From the NCBI RefSeq assembly GCF_002019795.1, contig NZ_KV917381.1, positions 1,671,210-1,735,209 on the forward strand: a DNA stretch of 64,000 bases. The letters are read 5' to 3'. The notes below the pieces were generated by a model. It had not been told where the DNA came from. It worked only from the letters and a program-made list of their open reading frames with translations, and ran no database searches. This document shows, piece by piece, positions 36,494 through 44,680 of the stretch (its first letter is position 1; each line of letters opens with the position of its first letter). A program made the translations under genes and the position numbers. The DNA is from Bacillus alkalicellulosilyticus (GTDB lineage Bacteria; Bacillota; Bacilli; Bacillales; Bacillaceae_F).

Positions 36494-36522
36494 TTGTTGA
36501 ATTTTTAAAAGTTTGATAGAAT
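36494..36522 (+). promoter_or_regulatory. Promoter of the M23 peptidase/bactofilin pair
   Basis: -35 TTGTTG (36494-36499), 17-bp spacer, -10 TAGAAT (36517-36522). The transcript would begin about 50 bases before the M23 start. The rest of the 375-bp gap back to the channel gene shows no gene. Confidence 0.6.
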
Positions 36523-36582
36523 AAAAAAGATTTATGTCGCAATGGTAGACTTTGAAAGGAGGAATCCCTATCACGGGAGAGC

Positions 36583-37524
36583 ATGGTGCGAAAAAATAAG
36601 AACAAACCTAAATGGTGGACAGTGACGATTACAACAGGAGCACTGTCTCCAATAAAACAAGTAAAGGTTAAAACAAGTCTTCTTTATAGTATGTTAAGTA
36701 TTCCTATTTTTCTAATTACTAGTATTATGTTGCTATCATTCATAGTTACGTCATTAACATCTTATACTTCAGAGTTAAACGACCAAATTGAACAGAAGGA
36801 TGCTTTGATTCAAGAACGAGAACAAGAAATAGTAAAAGTGAAAAATGAATATGACGAGCTTGAGGAAGAAGCTTTAGCGGTTAAACAATCTATCGAACAA
36901 TTTAAAGTGTTTGAAGAACGACTTAGTGAACTAAATCTTGAATTTCCTTCTTCAATTGAGGATGGAGGGAGCGGGGGAGTTGTTCTTGGATTGGAGAGCA
37001 AAGTAGACGAAAATATACCAGAAGATATTGTCCAAATTCGGCAACAGCTTCCTGAGCTCATTGATAGTTTCGAACAAACCTATGAGAGGCTACTAGACTA
37101 TCAAGAACAACTTCGAACAGTACCAACATTATTCCCTGCAGCTACTGGAAGGATATCTTCGCACTATGGAAAACGAAGTGACCCTATTACAAGATGGACG
37201 GCTTTTCACTCAGGAACTGACATTGCAGCGCCGTTAAACACAGAAATCTTTGCTGCAGCAGATGGGAAAGTAATAGAGGCAGGTAGAAATGGCGGGTATG
37301 GATTAGCCATTAGGATTCAGCATGGAGATACATATGAAACATTATACGCTCATTTAAATAAGATTGATGTTGAAATTGGTGATACAGTCAAAAAAGGTGA
37401 CGTGATTGGTGGCATGGGAACAACGGGTCGTAGTACAGGTGTGCATTTGCATTACGAGATTAAAAGAAACGGTGAATTCGTTGACCCTTATCCATATATG
37501 ACCTTCCATGAACGAAAGGAATGA
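36583..37524 (+). CDS. M23-family cell-wall endopeptidase (LytM-like), membrane anchored
   Basis: 313 residues. A basic N-terminus and one membrane helix (about 25-50) are followed by a coiled coil (about 60-110) and a C-terminal LytM domain (about 190-310). The zinc ligands are visible in HSGTDIAAP and HLHYEIK, with AAADGKVIEAGRNGGYG between them. It should cleave peptidoglycan cross-bridges outside the membrane. The bactofilin gene follows 35 bp later; this pairing is common, with bactofilin thought to position the peptidase. Confidence 0.9.
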   Translation: MVRKNKNKPKWWTVTITTGALSPIKQVKVKTSLLYSMLSIPIFLITSIMLLSFIVTSLTSYTSELNDQIEQKDALIQEREQEIVKVKNEYDELEEEALAVKQSIEQFKVFEERLSELNLEFPSSIEDGGSGGVVLGLESKVDENIPEDIVQIRQQLPELIDSFEQTYERLLDYQEQLRTVPTLFPAATGRISSHYGKRSDPITRWTAFHSGTDIAAPLNTEIFAAADGKVIEAGRNGGYGLAIRIQHGDTYETLYAHLNKIDVEIGDTVKKGDVIGGMGTTGRSTGVHLHYEIKRNGEFVDPYPYMTFHERKE

Positions 37525-37559
37525 ACGAAAGGAATATTCGAAGTAGAGGAGGACAAATC

Positions 37560-37961
37560 ATGTTTTCAAAGCAAAAGGAAGAGAAAAAGCGAACGGAGTT
37601 ATCAACAATTATTGGTGAGGATACAGTTGTTGAAGGAACGATTAAAATTGAATCGGGTCTCCGTGTAGATGGAAAAGTGTATGGAGAAATCAAATGTTCC
37701 GGGGATGTTACTATCGGAAAACAAGGAATTGTTGAAGAGACCATTTTCGCCCGAAACTTATTTATTGCTGGGAAGGTTACAGGGAAGGTAACTGTAGAAG
37801 AAAAAATCCATATTTATGAAACGGGTTCTCTACAAGGATCAGCTGAAATGAAATCGATCGTTATCGATGAGAATGGTTTTTTCCGCGGAGAAAGCTTTAT
37901 GAAACCGGCTGTTAATGAAGGCGAGAATGTAGTAAAATTGGCTAAAGAAATAAGTGAATAA
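37560..37961 (+). CDS. Bactofilin (DUF583)
   Basis: 133 residues from ATG 37560, behind AGAGGAGG; the frame upstream of this start lacks an RBS. The core (about 15-110) is a run of short beta repeats with regularly spaced glycines (VVEGTIKIESGLRVDGKVYG, TGKVTVEEKIHI), which fold as a right-handed beta helix and polymerise without nucleotide. Bactofilins form cytoskeletal scaffolds at the membrane. It is transcribed with the M23 peptidase. Confidence 0.92.
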   Translation: MFSKQKEEKKRTELSTIIGEDTVVEGTIKIESGLRVDGKVYGEIKCSGDVTIGKQGIVEETIFARNLFIAGKVTGKVTVEEKIHIYETGSLQGSAEMKSIVIDENGFFRGESFMKPAVNEGENVVKLAKEISE

Positions 37962-37975
37962 TCTCTAGTTAGATA

Positions 37976-38076
37976 GAGGGTGGCACAAAAGGTTATTTTT
38001 TTTGAGGGCAGTGAAAAAGTTAGCTTTTTAACTTTTTCAGTGGCTTCATTTTTTACCTTTCGTGCCACCCTTTTTT
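37976..38076 (+). terminator. Composite terminator: one family hairpin nested in another
   Basis: The outer stem pairs 37978-37992 (GGGTGGCACAAAAGG) with 38056-38070 (CCTTTCGTGCCACCC) with one mismatch, then TTTTTT. Its loop, normally 4-11 bases in this family, is 63 bases here and contains a complete second-family hairpin, 38009-38022 with 38029-38042 (GAAAAAGTTA/TAACTTTTTC). It ends the bactofilin transcript. Confidence 0.8.
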
Positions 38077-38166
38077 GGCAACGGTTGGTTGATAAAAGCA
38101 TGGTATATTTTCTCATTTTTTTACAAACGATACTTGTGTAGAGAAAACCGAACTCGGAGGGAAAAA

Positions 38167-39009
38167 ATGAAGAAGATATACATTGTCCTATTTTTGATTA
38201 CTTTGCTTAGTATGCCACTATGTACGGTAGGGATAACAGTGGTAACTGCTGAAGAACAAAGAACGCCAATAACCACTGAAAATCAAGCGCAACTGTTAGC
38301 GGAATATGGGATGACATTAACGGAACTAGAATCCTTACTTGCCCAATATGGTGAAACCATAGGCGACTATGAATTTGTGGAAGAGCTTGAAGAGGCCATC
38401 GATTTTTATTTACATTATGGAGATGAGTTAGATTTTATCTTCGACTTGCTAGCGATCGTCGGAATTACTGAAGAAGAGCTTGACCGACTTTTTGTCCATT
38501 TAAGTAAGTTAGACGAGGTAGAACTAGAAACCAAATTAGTAGCCATTGAATCAAGAATGTTAGCACTTAGTGATTTTGAGAGTCCTGAGGATTTGTCAGA
38601 GGCAGAACGAGAAGAGTTAGCTTCTATTTTGTTCGACTTAGCTGCAGCGATGAAGTTAGAGGTTAGATTATTTTTAGATGTAAATGGAGAGCGTGTTCCA
38701 GTGACCATTTCTGAATTGATTGAGATGAATCAATTACATGGTAACTTGTTGGTGGTAGAACTTTATGACCTGGATGGTCAGTTTATATTAGACTTTGTCT
38801 TATCAGATGACTTGTTTGATGCAGGGTTATTTAAGGAAATAGGAGATATGTTATCTGTCCTAGCAGGAATTTCCAATAGCTACCCTACAGGCGAGATGCT
38901 TCCAGATACAGCTTCTTCTTATCTTGAAAATATAGTGCTTGGTATGCTTCTTCTTGTACTCTCCCTGTTTTTCTATCGAAGCTATCGTTTGACAGGTGTG
39001 AATGAATGA
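38167..39009 (+). CDS. Processed acidic surface protein, sortase substrate
   Basis: 280 residues from ATG 38167 (GGAGGG at 38155-38160). A signal peptide (1-28, cleavage near VTA-EEQ) is followed by a strongly acidic, helical region. The C-terminus carries a complete sorting signal: LPDTA (about 254-258), a hydrophobic helix and a short RSYR tail. LPXTA is the site used by class D sortases, and one is encoded immediately downstream with a 4-bp overlap. This matches the 'processed acidic surface protein' family of Bacillaceae. Its role at the wall is unknown. Confidence 0.85.
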   Translation: MKKIYIVLFLITLLSMPLCTVGITVVTAEEQRTPITTENQAQLLAEYGMTLTELESLLAQYGETIGDYEFVEELEEAIDFYLHYGDELDFIFDLLAIVGITEEELDRLFVHLSKLDEVELETKLVAIESRMLALSDFESPEDLSEAEREELASILFDLAAAMKLEVRLFLDVNGERVPVTISELIEMNQLHGNLLVVELYDLDGQFILDFVLSDDLFDAGLFKEIGDMLSVLAGISNSYPTGEMLPDTASSYLENIVLGMLLLVLSLFFYRSYRLTGVNE

Positions 39010-39650
39010 GTATGACCAATGACCACTCACGAAGAACGATTCGATGGATGACCCTTGTTCTTTTGTTCTTTTCAGTTGGACTATATACGGTAGCTTCTAA
39101 CAGTTATTGGTTAATGGCAGGCTTATGGAGCGGAATACCGCTTGAGGAGGACTTGGTTGTTCAAGAGATTGTAGAGAGTCCCGTAGTCATAAAGCAGGAA
39201 TCAATGGAAGCGATTCCGGTTATTCATCAGACTCAACCTGATATTGGTGAACAATATGCAGAATTGGTGATTCCGCGGTTAGATAGACAATTACCTATCT
39301 ATTATGGTGTAGAAGATGACCAATTAAAAAAAGGGATTGGTCATATCCAACAAACAGCCTTACCTGGAGAAAAGGACAATATGGTTCTTTCGGGACATCG
39401 AGATACGGTGTTTCGGAGGCTTCAGGAAATGCAAATAGGTGACCAGGTTGCTATAAAGACAGATAGTGAAATCTACACTTATAAAATAAAAAAAATTAGA
39501 GTTGTTGATAAAGATGATCAAACTGTAATTGTACCTAAACCAAGAGCAACTCTAACGATAACAACGTGTTATCCATTTGGTTATGTCGGTCCTGCACCGG
39601 AACGTTATGTCTTAGTTGCCGAATTAACGAATACCGAAAATGCAACATAA
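39006..39650 (+). CDS. Class D sortase
   Basis: 214 residues with an N-terminal membrane helix (about 15-38). The catalytic residues are visible: His in LSGHRDTVFR, Cys in TLTITTCYPFG and Arg in PERYVLVAEL. It joins LPXTA proteins to the peptidoglycan. The start overlaps the stop of the acidic surface protein gene (ATGA), so enzyme and substrate form a dedicated pair. Confidence 0.92.
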   Translation: MSMTNDHSRRTIRWMTLVLLFFSVGLYTVASNSYWLMAGLWSGIPLEEDLVVQEIVESPVVIKQESMEAIPVIHQTQPDIGEQYAELVIPRLDRQLPIYYGVEDDQLKKGIGHIQQTALPGEKDNMVLSGHRDTVFRRLQEMQIGDQVAIKTDSEIYTYKIKKIRVVDKDDQTVIVPKPRATLTITTCYPFGYVGPAPERYVLVAELTNTENAT

Positions 39651-39656
39651 TGAATC

Positions 39657-39692
39657 GGGTGTGTGGGGCGGCTGCCCTTTACACACCCTTTG
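39657..39692 (+). terminator. Terminator after the sortase gene
   Basis: GGGTGTGT (39657-39664) pairs with ACACACCC (39681-39688), with an inner GGGC/GCCC pairing, followed by TTT. It is probably a weak terminator. Confidence 0.65.
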
Positions 39693-39773
39693 CAGTTATA
39701 AATGAACGACGAAGATGTTTGCTACAAAGTGCATTCGGTCATACTAATTACAACTACAATTCTGGAGGTCAGT

Positions 39774-40058
39774 ATGGGATTACCAATATTAATTTCAGTA
39801 GCTACGCTTCTTTTTGCGATGTTTGCTGGTGTTGCTTTTTATTATGCATTTAAACCGTTTAAAGAAAGAAAGGACTTTTTTCAACATGTTCTCTCTACTT
39901 ATTTTCCGTTTGTCGCTTTACTTGGAGAAGCGATTTTATATCTTTGTGAAAAATTATTTCCTACTAACTTTCTCCCGATTTTCCGAGTCATTGTATTTAT
40001 CATTGGGTTATTGTTTATTGGACTAATTGCGTTAATGTGGCTCACCTATTGGACATAG
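39774..40058 (+). CDS. Small membrane protein of unknown function
   Basis: 94 residues from ATG 39774, chosen for GGAGGT at 39764-39769; the frame extends upstream without an RBS. Three hydrophobic helices (about 3-25, 42-58, 68-90) with a basic/charged loop FKPFKERKD between the first two. I do not recognise the family. It lies between terminators, 123 bp after the sortase gene, so it may be transcribed alone. Confidence 0.65.
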   Translation: MGLPILISVATLLFAMFAGVAFYYAFKPFKERKDFFQHVLSTYFPFVALLGEAILYLCEKLFPTNFLPIFRVIVFIIGLLFIGLIALMWLTYWT

Positions 40059-40082
40059 GGGTGAGATGAAAACTAAAATGAG

Positions 40083-40121
40083 GACGCTGAAAAGTCAAAA
40101 ATACTTTTCAGTGTCTTTTTT
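40083..40121 (+). terminator. Terminator related to the second hairpin family
   Basis: GACGCTGAAAAGT (40083-40095) pairs with ACTTTTCAGTGTC (40103-40115) with one wobble, then six T residues. The core CTGAAAAGTCAAAAA resembles the second family. Confidence 0.88.
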
Positions 40122-40453
40122 CAATGGTTAGGAACGTAAAAAACAACGCTCTTTTAGTCGAGGTGGGTAGAAGCGATCTAAGAAGGGAGATGACTTCGTA
40201 CATCGCAAATCATAAAAGACGTCCTTGCCTTTTCCTTTTGAAAAAAGGAACCTAGTAAATTAGGATGAGGATTACCATAAACCCTGCAAGCTAATGAAAC
40301 GAAACCCTCAAAATGGTATAGTTATATCTTCTTATTTTTGAAGTGTCGATTTATTTATAGAGGAAAATCAAATCGGGGAAGGAATTACCATAATGGGCCG
40401 TAGATAAAAAGAGACAAAGCGGCAAGGTTTTGGGTTGTAGGAGGTGAGCTACC
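40122..40453. other. 330-bp gap with repeated ATTACCATAA but no gene
   Basis: No reading frame with an RBS was found until the GGAGGTGAG of the next gene. GGATTACCATAA (from 40269) and GGAATTACCATAA (from 40382) are near-repeats about 114 bp apart. Neither matches a riboswitch or operator that I recognise. Confidence 0.4.
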
Positions 40454-40954
40454 TTGGAAGTGAAAGTCATAACAAAACAATTTGTTTTTATTGCTCAAAA
40501 GGCATCAGGAAGTATGAATAATTATGAATTAGCTAGAGATATGCGCAGTGCGTGGGAGAAACTTCAAAACATCATCGAGAGAGAGAATATAGTGACGATA
40601 AACAAACACATAGGGTATGTGATAAGACCGAGTTGGAGTCAGATTACGGATAACCGATTTGATTTATGGATAGGTGTCGAAGTTGACAAGGTGTATGAAA
40701 ATAGTGAGGAAATTGATTGCTTAGTCATTCCATCCCGTTCGTATGCGTGTATTACATGTAAAGGGGATATAGAGCAAATTCAAGCAAGTTATGAATACTT
40801 ACTTGAATGGATGGAAAAGGAAGAATGCCTTATGGATCACTCATTGGGAGCATATAGTATTGAGCCAAATCGAATATATCCAGTAAATCCTTTTGAACAA
40901 ACTAGTGTACCGATTGAACAGTTTGATTTTGATATTCTTTGTCCGATAAAATAA
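40454..40954 (+). CDS. GyrI-like effector-binding domain protein (second copy)
   Basis: 166 residues, TTG start 7 bp after AGGAGGTGAG. A stand-alone GyrI-like domain: the opening VITKQFVFIAQKASG, the strand WIGVEVDKV, and the motif SRSYACITCKGDIEQIQASYEYLLEWM, which parallels NTYACTTYQGGRDQAHYAYDYLYSWI in the gene at 18117. The two are diverged paralogs. Ligand and role are unknown; a small-molecule binding or detoxifying function is typical of the fold. Confidence 0.8.
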   Translation: MEVKVITKQFVFIAQKASGSMNNYELARDMRSAWEKLQNIIERENIVTINKHIGYVIRPSWSQITDNRFDLWIGVEVDKVYENSEEIDCLVIPSRSYACITCKGDIEQIQASYEYLLEWMEKEECLMDHSLGAYSIEPNRIYPVNPFEQTSVPIEQFDFDILCPIK

Positions 40955-41063
40955 CAACCAAGCCTAAGGACTAATGCGAAAATGTTAATGATGCTAGGGG
41001 AGTAAAGTTGCATTTTTGAGATGCTTTATGATGAAAGCTTGTGACCATTATGCTTAATGCATC

Positions 41064-41104
41064 GAGGCCGGGACAAAAGGTGAACAACCTTTTGTCCCGG
41101 CCTC
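41064..41104. terminator. Bidirectional hairpin after proI (first family)
   Basis: A perfect 17-bp stem, GAGGCCGGGACAAAAGG (41064-41080) with its complement at 41088-41104, lies 30 bp past the proI stop. It has the ACAAAAGG core but lacks a clear T run on either strand. Confidence 0.75.
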
Positions 41105-41134
41105 TAAATTTGGTTGGGTATTAAAACTCGTTCT

Positions 41135-41950
41135 CTAGTTTCCTAGCTCTTTTGACCGTTCAACTGCACGGAGGATTGCTTTTTTCATTGTCTCCTGGAA
41201 GTCGTTTTCTGCAAGTACTTTTAAGCCAGCTTCAGTTGTTCCGCCTGGACTCATGACTTCTTTGTAGAGCTCTACTGCTGTTTTTGACGTTGATTGTAGA
41301 CGTTTGGAAGCACCGGCTAGTGTTTGAACAATGAGTTGATTTGCTTCTTCTTTTTCAAGACCAATTTCACTTGCGGCTTGCTCCATGGCTTCCACTAAAT
41401 AGTAAATGTATGCAGGTCCGCTTCCAGCGAGGCCCGTTACAGCATCAATTTTATCTTCTGGAACGATGGTTACAGTACCTATGGCTTCAAACAGTGTAGC
41501 TGTTAGTTTTAGCTGGTCTTGGCTTGCATGCTCCCCAGCAGTGATAGCAGAGGCAGAGGCGCCTACTTTTGCAGATGTGTTTGGCATTGTTCTTATAACG
41601 CCGCCCTCATGACCAAGCAATTCACTAATGTGCTTTGTTGAAATTCCAGCTAAGACGGAGATGAATAACTGCTGTTCAGATGTAAATGAGCGGATTTCAG
41701 CAATTCCTTCTGCAACATGTACTGGCTTCATTGCCAATACAATAACATCTGCCTCAGACACCGCTGTTGCTTTATCGGATGTCGTTTGAATTCGATATTC
41801 TTGTTCTAAATAAGATAGTCGTTCCTGATTGGACTTATTTGTTGCGATAATTTGATCTGGAGTGAGTAATTCGTTTGCGAGAAGGCCTGCAATGATCGAT
41901 TCTGCCATAGAGCCGGCCCCAACAAACGCAATTTTTTTATTTGATAACAT
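41135..41950 (-). CDS. proI: Pyrroline-5-carboxylate reductase
   Basis: 271 residues. N-terminal NAD(P) fold (KIAFVGAGSMAESIIAGLL) and the family signature near the C-terminus (AGASKRLQSTSKTAVELYKEVMSPGGTTEAGLKVL). It reduces pyrroline-5-carboxylate to proline, the last step of the pathway. It is the third gene of proB-proA-proI, 8 bp after proA. I use proI (the B. subtilis name of the reductase gene adjacent to yqjQ); proC is an equally common name. Confidence 0.93.
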   Translation of the reverse strand: MLSNKKIAFVGAGSMAESIIAGLLANELLTPDQIIATNKSNQERLSYLEQEYRIQTTSDKATAVSEADVIVLAMKPVHVAEGIAEIRSFTSEQQLFISVLAGISTKHISELLGHEGGVIRTMPNTSAKVGASASAITAGEHASQDQLKLTATLFEAIGTVTIVPEDKIDAVTGLAGSGPAYIYYLVEAMEQAASEIGLEKEEANQLIVQTLAGASKRLQSTSKTAVELYKEVMSPGGTTEAGLKVLAENDFQETMKKAILRAVERSKELGN

Positions 41951-41958
41951 ATTTACAC

Positions 41959-43206
41959 CTATCCTTTGATTTGTCCTGTGCCACGAATAATGTATTTTGT
42001 GGATGTTAAAGCAGGCAGTCCCATTGGTCCGCGGGCATGAAGCTTTTGCGTACTAATGCCGATTTCAGCGCCAAAACCAAATTCAAATCCATCTGTAAAA
42101 CGAGTTGAAGCATTATGATAAACAGCTGCAGCATCAACGTAGTTAAAGAACGTGACTACACTTTGGTCGTCTTCAGAAATAATCGCTTCTGAATGCTTTG
42201 TACCGTATGTTTGAATGTGAGAAATCGCCTCTTCGACCGAGTCGACCACTTTCATCGCAACCGTTAAATCCAGGTACTCAGTGCTCCAATCTTCATCAGT
42301 GGCTGCGTTAATATTTCCGATTGTATCACAAGCTGCCTCATTGCCACGAATCTCTACGCCTTTTCCTTGTAATGCTTCTCTAAGTGCATTTCCATGTTCT
42401 TTCGCCCAATCACGATGAACGATAATTGTCTCAGCTGCGTTACATACCGATGGGCGTTGTGTTTTTGCGTTTACTGCAATTGAAATAGCCATTTCTTTAT
42501 CTGCCGTCTTATCAATATATACATGACAATTTCCTTCACCTGTTTCAAGCACAGGAACAGAGGAGTTGGCGACAACCGTTTGAATTAAGTTTGCGCCACC
42601 TCTTGGGATGAGTACGTCTAAATACTCGTTAAGCTTAAACATTTGTGAAGCCGTTTCGCGGCTTGTATCTTCTAGAAGTTGAATCGTTTCAACTGGAAGC
42701 TCACTTTTTTCAAGAGCACGGTGAAGCACTGATACAATAGCTTTGTTAGAGTTGATAGCTGAAGAGCTTCCACGTAAAATGACCGCATTTCCCGTTTTTA
42801 AACAAAGGCTAGAAGCATCTACTGTTACATTTGGACGTGCTTCATAAATCATACCAATTACTCCAAGTGGAACACGGACTTTTTCTATGTTGATTCCATT
42901 TGTGCGCACCCAACTTTCAAGTGATTCTCCAACTGGGTCTGGTAACTCAATGACTTGTCGTAATCCTTCAGCCATATCTTCAATTCGGGCGGCAGTTAAT
43001 GTTAAGCGGTCAAGAAGAGCATCTGTAATCCCGTTATCTTTTCCGTTTTGAAGGTCTTTGGCATTTTCTTCAATGATAAACTCTTTTTCGGAAACTAACT
43101 GGTCTGCCATCAGTTGTAAAGCTTCATTTTTTTGTGCTGTTGACATCACAGCAAGTGCATTTGTAATTTCTTTTGCGCGACGTGCTTTTTGAATTAATTC
43201 ACTCAT
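41959..43206 (-). CDS. proA: Glutamate-5-semialdehyde dehydrogenase
   Basis: 415 residues from ATG 43206, which overlaps the proB stop (ATGA) and has AAGGAG upstream; the longer reading is inside proB. The aldehyde dehydrogenase fold includes [20 protein letters not shown] and the catalytic Cys in [16 protein letters not shown]. It reduces gamma-glutamyl phosphate to glutamate semialdehyde, acting together with ProB. Confidence 0.95.
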   Translation of the reverse strand: MSELIQKARRAKEITNALAVMSTAQKNEALQLMADQLVSEKEFIIEENAKDLQNGKDNGITDALLDRLTLTAARIEDMAEGLRQVIELPDPVGESLESWVRTNGINIEKVRVPLGVIGMIYEARPNVTVDASSLCLKTGNAVILRGSSSAINSNKAIVSVLHRALEKSELPVETIQLLEDTSRETASQMFKLNEYLDVLIPRGGANLIQTVVANSSVPVLETGEGNCHVYIDKTADKEMAISIAVNAKTQRPSVCNAAETIIVHRDWAKEHGNALREALQGKGVEIRGNEAACDTIGNINAATDEDWSTEYLDLTVAMKVVDSVEEAISHIQTYGTKHSEAIISEDDQSVVTFFNYVDAAAVYHNASTRFTDGFEFGFGAEIGISTQKLHARGPMGLPALTSTKYIIRGTGQIKG

Positions 43207-44327
43207 TTTATCATCTTCTCCTTTGTTATCGTGACCCAATTGTCCCGATGAATAATTTCTGCGCGGTCTCTTGACGTTTGTTTTTTAGCGCGAGTACTCG
43301 ACATTCCTTTTATTTGTTGTAAATCACTAGCTGACACAGTAATTTGCCCTTTTCCAATCAGTTCTCCTTTTTCATTAAGAACTTCAACTACATTTCCAGG
43401 AAGAAATGAGCCATGAACGGATTTCACTCCAGCCGGGAGGAGGCTTCGTCCCTTATGAACGATAGCTTGTTCGGCCCCGTGGTCTACGATAATTTGACCA
43501 GATACATCGGAATGAAAGGCAAGCCATTGTTTTTTATTTTTTAACGAATGAGGCGTGGAGTAACCGATATAGGTGCCATCTCCTTTTTCTTCAAGGATAT
43601 CTACTAGCTTATCTGAGCCAGTCCCGGTCCCGATAAACACCTTTACTCCAAGTGTTAATGCGGTTTTTGCCGCCTCTACTTTAGAGCGCATACCGCCAGT
43701 TCCCACCTTTGACCCGGTATCGCCAGCGCCTTCCATAAGCTCATCCGTAATATCAGGGAGAAAGGTGTAACGAGTAGCATCTGGATTTTGCTTTGGATTG
43801 GCATTATAAAGGCCATTAATGTCTGTTAGTATGATTAGAAAATCAGCATGGACAAGTCCACTAACAAGTGCAGATAGCATGTCATTATCACCAAATGTGA
43901 GCTCTTCAATAGAAATCGAATCATTTTCATTAATAATTGGTAGAATGCCTCGTTTTAATAACTCTGATAGGGTAGAGTAGGCATTGTTATATTGTTCGTT
44001 ATTGGCAAAGTCATGTCTTGTTAAAAGAAGCTGTGCCGTTACAATTTGATGCTTTTTGCATTCTTCTGCATACCCTTGCATAAGCAAGCTTTGACCAACT
44101 GCCGCTGCCGCTTGCTTACCTGCTATGGTCACAGGTCTTGCGGGATAGCCTAGGTCAGAAAATCCTGCGGCCACGGCCCCAGAAGAGATTAGTACGACCT
44201 CATGTCCAAGCTCTTTTAGTTTTGCTATCGCACTTACATGCTCAGAGAGCTTTTCCTTACTTAAGCGACCATTTCCTGTCGTTAATGAGCTGCTGCCTAT
44301 TTTTACGACAATTCGCTGCTTTGTCAT
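43203..44327 (-). CDS. proB: Glutamate 5-kinase
   Basis: 374 residues: an amino-acid kinase domain (about 1-260; [47 protein letters not shown]) plus a C-terminal PUA domain (about 275-360). This is the two-domain, proline-feedback form. It commits glutamate to proline synthesis. Being behind a T-box leader, the operon should be switched on by uncharged tRNA-Pro, which marks it as the biosynthetic rather than the osmotic set. Confidence 0.95.
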   Translation of the reverse strand: MTKQRIVVKIGSSSLTTGNGRLSKEKLSEHVSAIAKLKELGHEVVLISSGAVAAGFSDLGYPARPVTIAGKQAAAAVGQSLLMQGYAEECKKHQIVTAQLLLTRHDFANNEQYNNAYSTLSELLKRGILPIINENDSISIEELTFGDNDMLSALVSGLVHADFLIILTDINGLYNANPKQNPDATRYTFLPDITDELMEGAGDTGSKVGTGGMRSKVEAAKTALTLGVKVFIGTGTGSDKLVDILEEKGDGTYIGYSTPHSLKNKKQWLAFHSDVSGQIIVDHGAEQAIVHKGRSLLPAGVKSVHGSFLPGNVVEVLNEKGELIGKGQITVSASDLQQIKGMSSTRAKKQTSRDRAEIIHRDNWVTITKEKMIK

Positions 44328-44339
44328 TTGTTATCCCTC

Positions 44340-44603
44340 ATTTTTTTGCTAAAATAAAAAAACTCCCCCGTCCTATAAAAAGGACGGAAGAGTTGAATTC
44401 CGCGGTACCACCTTTGTTGACAAGTCAAAAAACTTGCCCTCTCAAACCTGTATCGTAGGGAAGACGGTTAGGATTTGCCTAACAGCTCAAGGGCAGGTTC
44501 AAACAGTCAGCGGTGACAAAACCTTACAGCCGGTGGGTTTTGCTCTCTAAACACATGAATTGTTTTACTAATCCCTCTCAACGCACATTGTTATTATACT
44601 TTG
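44340..44603 (-). ncRNA. T-box leader of proB-proA-proI
   Basis: Reading the minus strand, the leader has the T-box AAGGTGGTACCGCGG (44414-44400), which forms the antiterminator and pairs with the tRNA acceptor end. A terminator follows (44394-44361, next feature). Upstream is a long stem I region with AGAGAGC and the internal loop GAACCTG; CCT (44497-44495), a proline codon followed by a purine, is the likely specifier. Uncharged tRNA-Pro would then allow read-through into proB. The specifier assignment is inferred from position and sense, not modelled. Confidence 0.9.
44353..44394 (-). terminator. T-box regulatory terminator
   Basis: On the minus strand AACTCTTCCGTCCT pairs with AGGACGGGGGAGTT (positions 44394-44361) around a short T/A loop, followed by TTTTTTATTTT. 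The antiterminator overlaps its left side. Confidence 0.92.
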
Positions 44604-44609
44604 CTCTAT

Positions 44610-44638
44610 ATTATAAGTTGAGAATGTAAGATCGTCAA
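44610..44638 (-). promoter_or_regulatory. Promoter of the pro operon
   Basis: On the minus strand TTGACG (44638-44633), a 17-bp spacer and TATAAT (44615-44610) form a near-consensus sigma-A promoter. Transcription would begin near 44603, giving a leader of about 275 bases. Confidence 0.9.
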
Positions 44639-44680
44639 GGTTGATTTGTGCTAGTATACATATAGAAGGAGTGGATTTTA

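Noticed and set aside
36393-36605. 70-codon minus-strand frame upstream of the M23 gene
   Set aside because: No RBS, overlaps the M23 promoter and start, and no protein-like features.
37521-37559. Longer start for the bactofilin gene
   Set aside because: The extra 13 codons overlap the M23 stop and run across the AGAGGAGG that serves ATG 37560.
40122-40453. Possible c-di-GMP or c-di-AMP riboswitch before the GyrI-like gene
   Set aside because: GACAAAGCGGCAAGG looked suggestive, but the conserved GCAAACC/GGTAGCC-type elements and the pairing expected for these riboswitches could not be found.
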